A stretch of 42,617 nucleotides of DNA from Salinicoccus halitifaciens (GCF_021026095.1 NZ_JAJNCU010000009.1:1-42617); one strand, 5' to 3'; positions 19,569-27,468 are shown, counted from the first letter of the stretch. Notes: generated by a model not told the origin, from the sequence alone. Made by a program: numbers and translations.

Positions 19569-19682
19569 ATGGATGCATTTTTAATCTTAATGGTATGTAT
19601 TGCGTTTTTAACCGCAATTTTCACTGCTGGCCGTGAATCTGAGTGGGGTTACAAAGACGACGGCGAAAAGAGAATCAAATAA
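19569..19682 (+). CDS. 37-residue single-span membrane peptide
   Basis: This short frame encodes M-D-A-F-L-I-L-M-V-C-I-A-F-L followed by T-A-I-F-T-A-G-R and a charged tail ending K-R-I-K. There is one predicted membrane helix (residues 3-20) and a polar C-terminus with acidic and basic residues. A full AGGAGG site lies 6 nt upstream of the ATG, with a good -10 box before it and a strong terminator 36 bp after the stop. The unit therefore looks like a real monocistronic gene of about 230 nt. I do not recognise the family. It could also be a dual-function small RNA. Confidence 0.65.
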   Translation: MDAFLILMVCIAFLTAIFTAGRESEWGYKDDGEKRIK

Positions 19683-19718
19683 TATTGAAATTCGAAAGAC
19701 CTGCTCAAATTGAGCATG

Positions 19719-19753
19719 ATGCCGTAGATCATTTCTGATCTGCGGTATTTTTT
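19719..19753 (+). terminator. Terminator of the small peptide gene
   Basis: ATGCCGTAGATCA-tttc-TGATCTGCGGTAT is a 13-bp stem including two G-T pairs, followed by a run of six T. Confidence 0.85.
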
Positions 19754-19780
19754 CGTGATATTTGGGTGGGTTTCGGCTCG

Positions 19781-20000
19781 AAGTTGCGGATATTTCTCCG
19801 TATTTCGCAACCTTCATACGATCTCAAAGGCAACGTTGCGAATTCTCACTCCTTTTTCGCAACCTTTGCCTGTATTTCACCCCAACCTTGCGAATTTACC
19901 TCCCGATTTCGTAACCTTATACCGTGTTCCAAGTCAATGTTGCGGATCTATTCTCCTTTTTCGCAACTCTTGCCTGTATTTCATCCTGATCTTACGAATC
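19781..20000. repeat. 52-bp periodic repeat array
   Basis: TTGCG or TTACG recurs at 19784, 19836, 19888, 19940 and 19992, exactly 52 bp apart. Its inverted partner TCGCAAC (once TCGTAAC) recurs at 19805, 19857, 19909 and 19961, also exactly 52 bp apart. Units two and four match at about 41 of 52 positions, more than either matches the others. The phase is not a multiple of three and the stretch lies between two terminators, so it is non-coding. The rest of the 19683-20183 gap holds only the two terminators. Confidence 0.85.
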
Positions 20001-20056
20001 CAAGGTAATAAGCAATTAAAAACTTCATGATAACTCATTAGAGTTCGAATTGTAAT

Positions 20057-20102
20057 AAAAAAAGACGACTTCAAACCCATTGATTTGAAGTCGTCTTTTT
20101 TC
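20057..20102. terminator. Bidirectional terminator downstream of the nitroreductase gene
   Basis: AAAGACGACTTCAAA-cccattga-TTTGAAGTCGTCTTT forms a 15-bp perfect stem with an A-run before and T-run after. It ends the minus-strand queG-trmL-nitroreductase transcript, 80 bp beyond its last stop codon, and would also stop any plus-strand read-through. Confidence 0.9.
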
Positions 20103-20183
20103 ATAATTCGATTTATATTACTGCTTTCTGCTTGCATAGAATATCAGCAGTGCATTACTTGTAAACAGCGGGAAGCTACACTC

Positions 20184-20927
20184 TTACTGCCCTAAAAATC
20201 CCTGCTTTTTAACGACTTCGTCGACATCCAGGCGCTGCTTTTTATTGAGCATGCCGACCACCTGGTCGCTCCACGAATCATCCCTCTTGCCGCCTGTGCG
20301 TTCTTTATAGTATGCGCTCACACGCTCGTCATAATCTTCGATTTCCTCTTTCGTCTCATCCAGATGCTGGTAGGTGTTCTCGTGATATACCGCTTCAAAC
20401 GGCAGTCGCTCCTTCACACTGCCTTCGTGTGCCGGGTAGCCCGCCACCATGCCGAAGAGCGGGAATGTGCCTTCAGGCAGCTCGAGTATCTCGATCACTT
20501 TCGCCATATCGTTCCTCAGAGAACCGATGTAGCAGATGCCGAGTCCGATGCTCTCGGCCGCAACGGCGAGGTTCTGCGCCGCAAGCGCCGCATCGACGGT
20601 GCCGACGATGAACTGTTCCGTCAGATGGAAGTTGATCGGTGCATCTTTTTCTTCAGATAAGTCGCGGTGTCTTCTATAGTCTGCAACGAAGACGAATAAA
20701 TGCCCGTTGTTCTCGACATAGGGCTGGGTGCTGATTTCCTTCAGTGCTTTCTTCTTTTCAGGATCCGTCACCCCGATGATCGTATATGCCTGGACGTAAC
20801 TTGAAGTGCTGGCACTCTGTGCCGCTTCAACGAGCATCCTGATCGTCTCGTCCGGTAATTTCTCTTCGGTGAATTTACGTATTGAACGGTGGTTTTTAAG
20901 CAAGTCAATCACTGCATACTTTTCCAT
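20184..20927 (-). CDS. FMN-dependent NADPH nitroreductase, NfsA/FRP type
   Basis: This 247-residue flavoprotein uses NAD(P)H to reduce nitro compounds, quinones or flavin. The FMN-binding N-terminal motif N-H-R-S-I-R-K-F near residue 12 and S-A-S-T-S-S-Y near residue 38 are present. G-L-G-I-C-Y-I-G-S near residue 128 and F-G-M-V-A-G-Y-P near residue 158 are also there. The C-terminal basic tail (K-K-Q-R-L-D) is usual for NfsA-type proteins that bind NADPH. It is the last gene of a queG-trmL-nitroreductase run, 14 bp after trmL. The physiological substrate is unknown. Confidence 0.88.
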   Translation of the reverse strand: MEKYAVIDLLKNHRSIRKFTEEKLPDETIRMLVEAAQSASTSSYVQAYTIIGVTDPEKKKALKEISTQPYVENNGHLFVFVADYRRHRDLSEEKDAPINFHLTEQFIVGTVDAALAAQNLAVAAESIGLGICYIGSLRNDMAKVIEILELPEGTFPLFGMVAGYPAHEGSVKERLPFEAVYHENTYQHLDETKEEIEDYDERVSAYYKERTGGKRDDSWSDQVVGMLNKKQRLDVDEVVKKQGFLGQ

Positions 20928-20941
20928 GTCAAAGTGTCCTC

Positions 20942-21412
20942 CTATATAAGTCCCGGATAGTTTTGCTGCCTCAATGCTTCATATACTAGCATAGTTGCGG
21001 TATTAGCCAAATTCAGCGACCTGACGTTCTCCGTCATCGGCACCCTCAGCAGCGTTTCATCATATTCTTCCCTGACCCACTCGGGCAGCCCTGTCGTCTC
21101 ACGGCCGAAGACGAAGTAATGGTTCTCGTCAAAGTCAGAGTAATCCATATCCGAGTGGGCCTTTTTGCCGTGTTTTGAAAGCATGTAATAATTGCCTTCA
21201 CTTTCTTCAAAAAACTGTTCGATCGATTCATAATAATGGATGTCCACAAACTCCCAGTAATCCAGACCTGCCCGCCTCACCATCTTCTCTTCGACGCTGA
21301 AGCCGAGCGGCTTGATCAAATGCAGTGTGGTATCCGTCGCTGCACATGTACGGGCGATATTCCCCGTATTCTGGGGTATTTCCGGTTGAAATAAAACGAT
21401 GTGGTTCGGCAT
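20942..21412 (-). CDS. trmL: tRNA (cytidine/uridine-34-2'-O)-methyltransferase TrmL
   Basis: This 156-residue SPOUT (trefoil-knot) enzyme methylates the ribose of the wobble base in leucine tRNAs. The knot motifs are visible: P-E-I-P-Q-N-T-G-N-I-A-R-T near residue 10, F-G-R-E-T-T-G-L-P near residue 100, and V-R-S-L-N-L-A-N-T-A near residue 128. The length is the family norm. It starts with AGAGGAAG upstream, 13 bp after queG, another tRNA wobble-modification enzyme, and 14 bp before the nitroreductase gene. The substrate tRNA-Leu(TAA) and tRNA-Leu(CAA) genes are in this window. Confidence 0.93.
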   Translation of the reverse strand: MPNHIVLFQPEIPQNTGNIARTCAATDTTLHLIKPLGFSVEEKMVRRAGLDYWEFVDIHYYESIEQFFEESEGNYYMLSKHGKKAHSDMDYSDFDENHYFVFGRETTGLPEWVREEYDETLLRVPMTENVRSLNLANTATMLVYEALRQQNYPGLI

Positions 21413-21425
21413 GTCTTCTTCCTCT

Positions 21426-22559
21426 CTAATGACTGGTTTCCTGGATGCCTTTCAGCATTTCCTCTTTCACTTCCGCATCCTGTTCGTGCGGATATCTTTC
21501 ATGGATGTACCCGGCGGCATCACTGCCCTGGATCTGGCCGATCGCCCAGTAGGCGGTGCCCTTGATCACCGGACGCGGATCATTTTCCGCAACACGCTTC
21601 AAAGTGTCCACTGCAGATTCCTCTTTAAAATGTGCCAATGCAATTATAGCATTTCTCTGGATCGGCTTCTTCCCCCGCCATACCCCGGCGAGGTGGCCGT
21701 ACTTCTCCTTGAACTCCCTGTTGGATATTTCAAGGAGCGGCTCAAGCTCAGGCTTCAATATTTCAGGTTCGAGGACGATATCCTCATGGTGATCGGTGTT
21801 GATGCCCTTATTCCTCGGGCAGACCTGCTGGCATGTGTCGCACCCGTATAAGCGGTTGCCGATCTTATATCTGTACTCATCCGGCATCCAGCCTTTGATC
21901 TGGGTGAGGAACGAGATGCATTTGTTGGAATCGAGCTGGCCGTTGCCGACGAGCGCCCCTGTCGGACAGCGGTCGACGCATATGTTGCAGTCTCCGCATG
22001 AATCGATCAACTCCTCGTCCGGCGGGAACGGGTAGCTGACGATCATTTCGCCGAGGTATGTGTAGGTCCCGAGCTCCGGGTTGATGACGAAGCCGTTCTT
22101 GCCGATGTAGCCGAGGCCGCTTCTCCGCGCCACTTCACGGTCTGAGAGCACGCCCGTGTCCACCATCGATTTCGTCTCAATCCCCGGGTCGATGGACTTG
22201 ATATAGGCTTCAAGCTTATTGAGACGCCTGTTCAGCAGTTCATGGTAATCCATGCCCCATGAGGCACGGGCGAACATCCCCCGCCGGCTGCCCTTCCTGC
22301 CCTTCGGCGCATCCGGGAGTTTATTCGGATACCCGACGGCGATGGCGATGATGCTTTTCGCACTCGGCAGGCTTGCTTTCGGGTTCGTGCGCTCTTCCAC
22401 GCTGCCTTTTTCAAAGCCTGATGCATATCCCTTGTCCAGATAGTCGATGAGCTTCGCCTTATATTCCAAAAATGGCTCGGCATGCGTGAAGCCGATATCG
22501 TCGATGCCGATGCTGTGGGCGTAGTCGATGACTTTCCGCTTGAATTCATGACGGTCCAT
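21426..22559 (-). CDS. queG: Epoxyqueuosine reductase QueG
   Basis: This 377-residue cobalamin- and iron-sulphur-dependent enzyme performs the last step of queuosine synthesis at the tRNA wobble position. Two 4Fe-4S motifs are visible: C-G-D-C-N-I-C-V-D-R-C-P near residue 190 and C-D-T-C-Q-Q-V-C-P near residue 245. A C-terminal HEAT-like region from about residue 300 (I-I-A-L-A-H-F-K and P-V-I-K-G-T-A-Y-W-A-I-G) helps tRNA recognition. The ATG at 22559 has an AAAGGAGGA site 7 nt upstream. It is first in a minus-strand operon with trmL and a nitroreductase, and divergent from the ABC-F leader. Confidence 0.94.
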   Translation of the reverse strand: MDRHEFKRKVIDYAHSIGIDDIGFTHAEPFLEYKAKLIDYLDKGYASGFEKGSVEERTNPKASLPSAKSIIAIAVGYPNKLPDAPKGRKGSRRGMFARASWGMDYHELLNRRLNKLEAYIKSIDPGIETKSMVDTGVLSDREVARRSGLGYIGKNGFVINPELGTYTYLGEMIVSYPFPPDEELIDSCGDCNICVDRCPTGALVGNGQLDSNKCISFLTQIKGWMPDEYRYKIGNRLYGCDTCQQVCPRNKGINTDHHEDIVLEPEILKPELEPLLEISNREFKEKYGHLAGVWRGKKPIQRNAIIALAHFKEESAVDTLKRVAENDPRPVIKGTAYWAIGQIQGSDAAGYIHERYPHEQDAEVKEEMLKGIQETSH

Positions 22560-22576
22560 GATCATTCCTCCTTTCA

Positions 22577-22605
22577 TTGAAAATAAACACTGAAAAGTGT
22601 AATAT
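22577..22605 (+). promoter_or_regulatory. Promoter for the ABC-F leader
   Basis: TTGAAA, a 17-bp spacer and TAATAT point along the plus strand. Transcription would begin near 22612 and give a leader of about 225 nt before the ABC-F start codon. Confidence 0.65.
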
Positions 22606-22642
22606 GGAATTAATTATAGAGAAAAGGAGTGAAATCAGGCCG

Positions 22643-22651
22643 ATGAAGTAA
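22643..22651 (+). other. Possible two-codon leader ORF (Met-Lys-stop)
   Basis: ATGAAGTAA lies 13 nt after AAAAGGAG. A GTG-initiated five-codon frame at 22629-22646 overlaps it. Later tiny frames start at 22666 (M-T-Y) and 22677 (12 codons) but lack a ribosome site. Known ABC-F attenuators use upstream ORFs this short. Confidence 0.4.
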
Positions 22652-22802
22652 ATTATCCTTTACCCATGACATATTGATGCTTATTCAGCATGCAAAAAAT
22701 GTCGGATCAGGATAATCACGGCCTAATTTTCTCCTTGTTCATTACGGATGATGTTATTTAATGTGTTTTATGAAGCATATTATAACATAGAGGCCCGTCG
22801 TA

Positions 22803-22837
22803 CCCTGATTCGAAATACTGAATTCGGGGGTTTTTTT
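22803..22837 (+). terminator. Attenuator terminator abutting the ABC-F start codon
   Basis: CCCTGATTC-gaaatact-GAATTCGGG forms a stem with one mismatch and a G-T pair, extended by GG and a run of seven T. The ATG follows the T-run directly. The G-run that would serve as ribosome site lies in the stem, so the hairpin can block both elongation and initiation. Confidence 0.8.
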
Positions 22838-24358
22838 ATGCTTGAATTGAAAGATATCCACCTGGAAGTGAATGGTGAGCTTCTGCTCTCAGTCGATCAC
22901 CTTCTGGTACAGGAACATAAGACGATCGGATTGATCGGCAGAAACGGCAGCGGCAAAACGACACTCTTCAACCATATGATTGAAAACAGTGAGATTTATA
23001 CGGAGGACACCATCCAGCTGATTCCGCAGATCAAGGATACCGACATTAAAAAAAGCGGCGGCGAGACGACACAGCTGTATTTAAACCGGACGCTGAATAA
23101 GGATGCAGGGATCATGCTTTTGGATGAGCCCACCACACACCTCGATGAGCAGTATTCCAAAGCTCTGGTGAAAAAGCTGCAGCATATCGATAATATCAAG
23201 ATTATCGCCTCCCACGACCGTGAATTCCTGAACAGGACCGTCGATGAAATATGGTCCATTGAGGACAATTCGATCAAAGTCTACCCGGGCAACTACGACA
23301 AATATAAGGAGATGAAAGAGCACTCCATAAAGAGGCAGCAGGATGAGTATGATAAATATGTAAAAGTTAAAAAACAATTATCAAATGCGATTGATAAGAA
23401 AAAGCGTCAGGCGGATGGCGCCGCAAAAGTAAAGGATAAGTCTGATTCCGACGTGAATGTCATCGGTGCAAAACCCTACTTCAACAAGAAACAGAAGAAA
23501 CTCGACCAGGTGGCGGGCGGCATGAAATCCCGGTTGGAACAGCTTGAAGTAAAGGACAAGCCGATCGAGGAGAAGGAAATCAAGTTCCATACCCAGGATA
23601 TGGAATCCCTCGGTCAAAAGATGATCATCAGAATTGAGGATGAAGATATCAAACGTGAAGATAAAACCATATTGGCAGGGGCTTCTTTATTTGTAAGAGC
23701 GGGTGAAAAGATCTCAATAACCGGCGCAAACGGCAGCGGTAAAACCAGCCTGCTCAACCATATCCACGAAAAATATAAAGAGTCTTCACTTAAAATCGGC
23801 TATTTCCACCAGCAGCTGGAATCACTTGATAATGATAGGACCATCATTGAAAACATCATGACAGCGAGCCGCTATGATGAGACGACCGTCAGGACCGTCC
23901 TTGCCAGGCTGAATATAAAGCGCGATGCGGTATATAAGAAAATAAGCGTCATCAGCGGCGGGGAACGCGTCAAAGTCCAGCTTGTGAAAATCTTGATGTC
24001 GGATATTCAGTTGATGATGCTCGATGAGCCGACGAACTTTCTCGACATCCATACGGTTGAAGCACTTGAAGACATGCTGCAGAGCCATCCTGCGGCCATC
24101 ATCCTCGTTTCACATGACCGGTTACTCCGTGAAAATATCACTGACACCAATTACAATATTGAGTATGGAAAACTGCTCAGTGATCAGACTACTGAATTTC
24201 TTGATGACACCGGGGAAGCACTGATGGTTCTTGAGAATAAAATCACTGAAGTGCTCAGCAGATTGTCTCTTGAACCCACTGAAGCTCTCGATGCCGAGTT
24301 CAACCGCTTACTCGAAGAAAAACGGGTATTGTTAGGCAAACGGGATAAGAGGAGATGA
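22838..24358 (+). CDS. Vga-family ABC-F ribosome protection protein
   Basis: This 506-residue protein has two ATP-binding domains and no membrane segment. Walker A motifs are G-R-N-G-S-G-K-T (34-41) and G-A-N-G-S-G-K-T (near 300). The signatures are K-S-G-G-E-T and I-S-G-G-E-R, with Walker B L-L-D-E-P-T and M-L-D-E-P-T-N-F-L-D. The linker (about 165-255, with V-I-G-A-K-P-Y-F-N-K-K-Q-K-K) and C-terminus (K-I-T-E-V-L-S-R-L-S-L-E-P) closely follow Vga(A), which displaces pleuromutilins, lincosamides and streptogramin A from the ribosome. The drug spectrum here is an inference. The ATG at 22838 follows an attenuator; an upstream in-frame extension crosses that hairpin and is rejected. Confidence 0.88.
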   Translation: MLELKDIHLEVNGELLLSVDHLLVQEHKTIGLIGRNGSGKTTLFNHMIENSEIYTEDTIQLIPQIKDTDIKKSGGETTQLYLNRTLNKDAGIMLLDEPTTHLDEQYSKALVKKLQHIDNIKIIASHDREFLNRTVDEIWSIEDNSIKVYPGNYDKYKEMKEHSIKRQQDEYDKYVKVKKQLSNAIDKKKRQADGAAKVKDKSDSDVNVIGAKPYFNKKQKKLDQVAGGMKSRLEQLEVKDKPIEEKEIKFHTQDMESLGQKMIIRIEDEDIKREDKTILAGASLFVRAGEKISITGANGSGKTSLLNHIHEKYKESSLKIGYFHQQLESLDNDRTIIENIMTASRYDETTVRTVLARLNIKRDAVYKKISVISGGERVKVQLVKILMSDIQLMMLDEPTNFLDIHTVEALEDMLQSHPAAIILVSHDRLLRENITDTNYNIEYGKLLSDQTTEFLDDTGEALMVLENKITEVLSRLSLEPTEALDAEFNRLLEEKRVLLGKRDKRR

Positions 24359-24359
24359 G

Positions 24360-24710
24360 ATGATGCTCAAACTGAAAAGGGTGTATGAGGATGTCTCCGG
24401 GCAGGATGGGAAGCGGATACTTGTGGACGGCATCTGGCCGAGGGGCGTCAAAAAGGAAGAGCTTGAACATGATGAATGGATGAAGGAGATTGCACCTTCG
24501 TCGGAACTCAGGAAGTGGTTCGACCATGACCCGGATAAATGGGATGAATTCAAAGAAAAATATAAGAAGGAACTGGATGACTGTAAGGAAGTTTTGATGC
24601 AAATCAAGGAGGATTCCGACGGACATAATGTCACCCTGCTTTATGCTGCAAAAGACGAAAAGCATAACCAGGCTGTGGTGATCAAGGAATATATCGAGGA
24701 TTTGAAGTAG
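24360..24710 (+). CDS. DUF488 family protein, YeaO-like
   Basis: This 116-residue protein of the DUF488 family has the usual motif L-V-D-G-I-W-P-R-G-V-K-K near residue 25 and W-F-D-H-D-P-D-K-W-x-E-F near residue 55. The function of the family is not established. Two consecutive ATG codons at 24360 and 24363 follow a GAGGAG site; the stop codon of the ABC-F gene ends just before, so the genes are translationally coupled. It shares the terminator at 24722 with the convergent copB gene. I see no catalytic residues that settle its role. Confidence 0.85.
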   Translation: MMLKLKRVYEDVSGQDGKRILVDGIWPRGVKKEELEHDEWMKEIAPSSELRKWFDHDPDKWDEFKEKYKKELDDCKEVLMQIKEDSDGHNVTLLYAAKDEKHNQAVVIKEYIEDLK

Positions 24711-24721
24711 CAACGCAAATG

Positions 24722-24763
24722 AAAAAGGCCTCAAAACCAATAGGTTTTGAGGCCTTTTTCTGC
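24722..24763. terminator. Bidirectional terminator
   Basis: AAAAAGGCCTCAAAACC-aata-GGTTTTGAGGCCTTTTT is a perfect stem flanked by A- and T-runs. It serves the DUF488 gene (plus) and copB (minus). Confidence 0.95.
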
Positions 24764-26842
24764 TTAATTCAATTTCAACGTCATTGCATTCAGCGCAACA
24801 ACGACCGTGCTGATTGACATCAGTATTGCGCCGACGGCCGGGGAGAGGATCAGTCCGATGGAAGCGAGCACACCTGCTGCAAGCGGGACGGCGATTATAT
24901 TATATCCTGCCCCAAGCCACAGGTTCTGCACTGTTTTATTCATCGTCTTCTCTGAAAGTGAGAGGAAGTTCATGATGTCCGACGGATCACTCTTTACCAG
25001 TATGACATCCCCGGATTCTACCGCAACATCTGTTCCGGCACCTATAGCCACCCCGATGTCCGCCCGGACGAGGCTCGGTGCATCGTTGATGCCATCACCC
25101 ACCATCATCACTTTCTTTCCTTCCTTCTGATACGACTGGATCACCGCTTCCTTATCCTCGGGCATCATCTGTGCATGTACTTTACTGATGCCAAGTTCGG
25201 CGGCGACCGCTTCTGCAACCTGCCTGTTGTCTCCTGTCATCATGACAGGTTCGATTCCGCGTTCAATCAGATCTTTAACCATGCCTTTAGAGCTTGCCTT
25301 AATTTGATCGCCCTGTGCGACGATGCCGCTGTTTTCACCGTCGATGATAAGGAAACTGACCGAGTTTCCCCGCCCTGCGAGGGATTCAAACTGCTTCTCA
25401 TCGTAAGCTATATTATGATCTTCCAGATAGGACATGCTTGTAATCTTCATGTCCTTGCCGGCAATTGTGGCTTCCAATCCAATGCCCGGGATGTTGTTGA
25501 CATCTTCAGCCTGCGGGACAGTGATGCCCTCCTCCGCCGCTTTATCCAGTATGCCGAGGGCGAGTGGATGACTCGAACTTTTTTCGATTGCTGCCATGAA
25601 GCCCAATATTTCTGTATCAGAATACGCCTCATTGAAACTTTCAAAATGATTCACTGCAAAGTTACCTTCTGTGAGTGTGCCTGTCTTATCCATCATAACT
25701 GCATCCAGATGCCTTGCCGTCTCCAATGATTCACGGTTTTTAACGATCAGTCCGTTTCTCGCACCGATGGAAGTCGACCGTGCCGTCACAAGTGGAATGG
25801 CAAGCCCGAGCGCATGTGGACACGCTATGACTAGCACCGTCACCAGCCTTTCAGTCGCAAAACTCATATCGCTTGAAATCATCATCCATACCACGAATGC
25901 AATCAATCCGACACTGAGCGCGAAGTAGAATAAATACCCCGCAATCCTGTTGGCAAGCAGCTCTGCGCGTGACTTATCGCTTTGAGCCCGGCTCACGAGC
26001 CCCATCACCTGTGACAGATAACCGCTTTCCCCTGTACCCGTCACTTTTACAGTAATGGTGCCGGATCCGTTCACAGAGCCGCCGATGACTTTATCGTCGA
26101 CTGTCTTCTCAATATTCCTTGACTCTCCTGTAACAAGGGATTCATCCACAGAAGTGCGCCCCGCTGTGATGATGCCGTCAGTCGGGATGTTGTCCCCCGC
26201 GTTCACCTGGACGACGTCGCCCTCGTTCACTTCAGAGAGCGTGACCTCTTTCGTATTCCCATCCTCTTCAACGATGACTGCCGTGTTCGGGAGGAGCTCG
26301 GCCATTTTTTTGAGTGCATCCCCTGCGTTCCCGACCGCATTCATCTCAATCCAGTGGCCCAGCAGCATGATGACGATTAATGTCGCCAGTTCCCAGAAAA
26401 AATCCATCGTATGTGCATCTGCTGCACCGAAGTGGTTCATATAGAACGCATATAAACTGTAGAAATATGCGACCGAGATGCCCATTGATATCAGAGTCAT
26501 CATGCCCGGCTTCCGGACCTTCAGCTCTTCCTTCGCACCACTCAGGAAAGGCTGGCCGCCGTAGAAATACAGTATTGTTGCAAGCACGAGCACCACCCAC
26601 TCAGATCCGGGGAACGTGAACTGGAAAGGCAGTTCGATACCCATCATCGGGGCGAGAAAGATGATCGGCACTGCGAAAATCAACGAAACAAAAAACTTTT
26701 TCCTGAAATCTCCATGATGGTGATGTTCGTGACCCCCGCCGTGATTCCCGTGTCCATCCTGATGATCATGAGCGGCATGGCCGACGTGATGGTCTTCGCT
26801 GTCATGATGGTGATCATGATGTTCATGCTTATGTTGTGACAT
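24764..26842 (-). CDS. copB: Copper-exporting P-type ATPase CopB (P1B-3)
   Basis: This 692-residue heavy-metal P-type ATPase has an N-terminus (residues 1-47) that is a histidine-rich metal-binding tail with no C-x-x-C domain. The membrane metal site is C-P-H in I-A-C-P-H-A-L-G, which defines P1B-3 enzymes that export copper or silver. The phosphorylation motif D-K-T-G-T-L-T, the T-G-E-S motif and G-D-G-I-N-D-A-P are all intact. The ATG at 26842 has an AGAGGG site 6 nt upstream; 26848 is an alternative. It lies downstream of copY, the copper-responsive repressor, with candidate operators between them. Confidence 0.92.
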   Translation of the reverse strand: MSQHKHEHHDHHHDSEDHHVGHAAHDHQDGHGNHGGGHEHHHHGDFRKKFFVSLIFAVPIIFLAPMMGIELPFQFTFPGSEWVVLVLATILYFYGGQPFLSGAKEELKVRKPGMMTLISMGISVAYFYSLYAFYMNHFGAADAHTMDFFWELATLIVIMLLGHWIEMNAVGNAGDALKKMAELLPNTAVIVEEDGNTKEVTLSEVNEGDVVQVNAGDNIPTDGIITAGRTSVDESLVTGESRNIEKTVDDKVIGGSVNGSGTITVKVTGTGESGYLSQVMGLVSRAQSDKSRAELLANRIAGYLFYFALSVGLIAFVVWMMISSDMSFATERLVTVLVIACPHALGLAIPLVTARSTSIGARNGLIVKNRESLETARHLDAVMMDKTGTLTEGNFAVNHFESFNEAYSDTEILGFMAAIEKSSSHPLALGILDKAAEEGITVPQAEDVNNIPGIGLEATIAGKDMKITSMSYLEDHNIAYDEKQFESLAGRGNSVSFLIIDGENSGIVAQGDQIKASSKGMVKDLIERGIEPVMMTGDNRQVAEAVAAELGISKVHAQMMPEDKEAVIQSYQKEGKKVMMVGDGINDAPSLVRADIGVAIGAGTDVAVESGDVILVKSDPSDIMNFLSLSEKTMNKTVQNLWLGAGYNIIAVPLAAGVLASIGLILSPAVGAILMSISTVVVALNAMTLKLN

Positions 26843-26882
26843 ATTCATCCCTCTTTTCTTTATTATTAAGTAGAACCATGTT

Positions 26883-26918
26883 TACACCTGATTTTCAATT
26901 TATACCTGGTAAGGGTAT
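26883..26918. promoter_or_regulatory. Candidate copper operators before copB
   Basis: TACACCTGAT at 26883-26892 matches the cop box TACAnnTGTA in all but the last two bases. ATACCTGGTAAGGGTAT at 26902-26918 is a 17-bp imperfect inverted repeat with the ATACC/GGTAT ends seen in CsoR operators. Either could allow copB to respond to copper apart from copY. Confidence 0.45.
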
Positions 26919-26956
26919 ATAAAACCTTAAAAAATTTTGAGTCAGTGATCTCCATT

Positions 26957-26985
26957 CAAAAACCCGTGTTACGGGTGACGGGTTT
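26957..26985 (-). terminator. Hairpin at the end of copY
   Basis: AAACCCGT and ACGGGTTT (outer) or ACCCGT-gtt-ACGGGT (inner) can pair, with TTTTTG following on the minus strand. The stem overlaps the copY stop codon and may partly separate copY from copB. Confidence 0.5.
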
Positions 26986-27412
26986 GGCATCTGCACTGAC
27001 CGGCGGGACAGCTGCACGGCACTTCTTCCACTGCGTCTTTTTTCTTTTTCTCTATCATCCTTTCAAGCAGCTCTATATCTTCAAAGCTTAAAACCGAATT
27101 CCCAATCAGCCCTGCAATCATGCTGCCATTATCCTTATCACAAATATTATTGAATGTCTCATCCAGGGTGTGTTTGAGGAATTCATCTTCGCCGATCTTG
27201 GCCGAATATAAAAACATCCTGCCCTCTTTTTCCGTATCAAGCATTTCTTTTTTAACGAGCCTGCCGATGAATGTTTTAATCGTGGCAGCACTCCAACCCT
27301 TCTTTTTCTGCAGGACTTCTATGATTTCCCTGCTCGTCACCTGCTCCTGTGCCCAGACAGCTCGCATGACTTCCCATTCAGAATCCGTAATCTTATAATC
27401 CGGCTGTGCCAT
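26969..27412 (-). CDS. copY: Copper-responsive repressor CopY (BlaI/MecI/CopY family)
   Basis: This 147-residue repressor has a winged-helix DNA-binding domain in residues 1-75 (D-S-E-W-E-V-M-R-A-V-W and K-K-G-W-S-A-A-T-I-K-T-F-I-G-R-L). A C-terminal dimerisation part follows. It ends with C-S-C-P-A-G-Q-C-R-C, the C-x-C-x4-C-x-C metal switch in which Zn is replaced by Cu(I) to release DNA. The ATG at 27412 lies 6 nt after GGAGGG. Two perfect TACAnnTGTA boxes lie 18-57 bp upstream, so autoregulation is likely. CopB is the next gene. Confidence 0.93.
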   Translation of the reverse strand: MAQPDYKITDSEWEVMRAVWAQEQVTSREIIEVLQKKKGWSAATIKTFIGRLVKKEMLDTEKEGRMFLYSAKIGEDEFLKHTLDETFNNICDKDNGSMIAGLIGNSVLSFEDIELLERMIEKKKKDAVEEVPCSCPAGQCRCQTRHP

Positions 27413-27430
27413 CTTCATCCCTCCATCGTT

Positions 27431-27440
27431 TACATCTGTA
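27431..27440. promoter_or_regulatory. CopY operator (cop box) proximal
   Basis: TACATCTGTA is an exact match to TACAnnTGTA, 18 bp upstream of the copY start. Confidence 0.85.
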
Positions 27441-27458
27441 GTCTTATTATCTTTAGTT

Positions 27459-27468
27459 TACAACTGTA
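27459..27468. promoter_or_regulatory. CopY operator (cop box) distal
   Basis: TACAACTGTA is a second exact cop box, 28 bp from the first. Paired boxes are usual for cop promoters. Confidence 0.85.

Larger units (their letters stand above)
22612..22837 (+). promoter_or_regulatory. Candidate ribosome-controlled attenuator leader of the ABC-F gene
   Basis: AAGGAG-GAAAT-AGGCCG (22624-22642) can pair with CGGCCT-ATTTT-CTCCTT (22719-22736). Inside it ATTATCC (22652-22658) pairs with GGATAAT and GACAT pairs with ATGTC. The helix would mask a ribosome site. AATCAGG (22633-22639) and GATCAGG (22704-22710) can instead pair with CCTGATT inside the terminator stem at 22803, giving an anti-terminated form. 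The layout matches known antibiotic-inducible leaders of ABC-F genes; the switching itself is inferred. Confidence 0.65.

Noticed and set aside
19781-20000. CRISPR array without Cas genes
   Set aside because: No segment is conserved as a direct repeat of 24 bp or more between unique spacers. Similarity runs over the whole unit, and no cas gene is near.
19755-20137. Frames of 67-91 codons over the 52-bp array on both strands
   Set aside because: The period is not a multiple of three, frames run through terminators, and there is no ribosome site. The repeat itself keeps stops rare.
22748-22837. 30-codon extension of the ABC-F protein
   Set aside because: It spans the attenuator hairpin and T-run. 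Vga-family proteins start at the downstream methionine.
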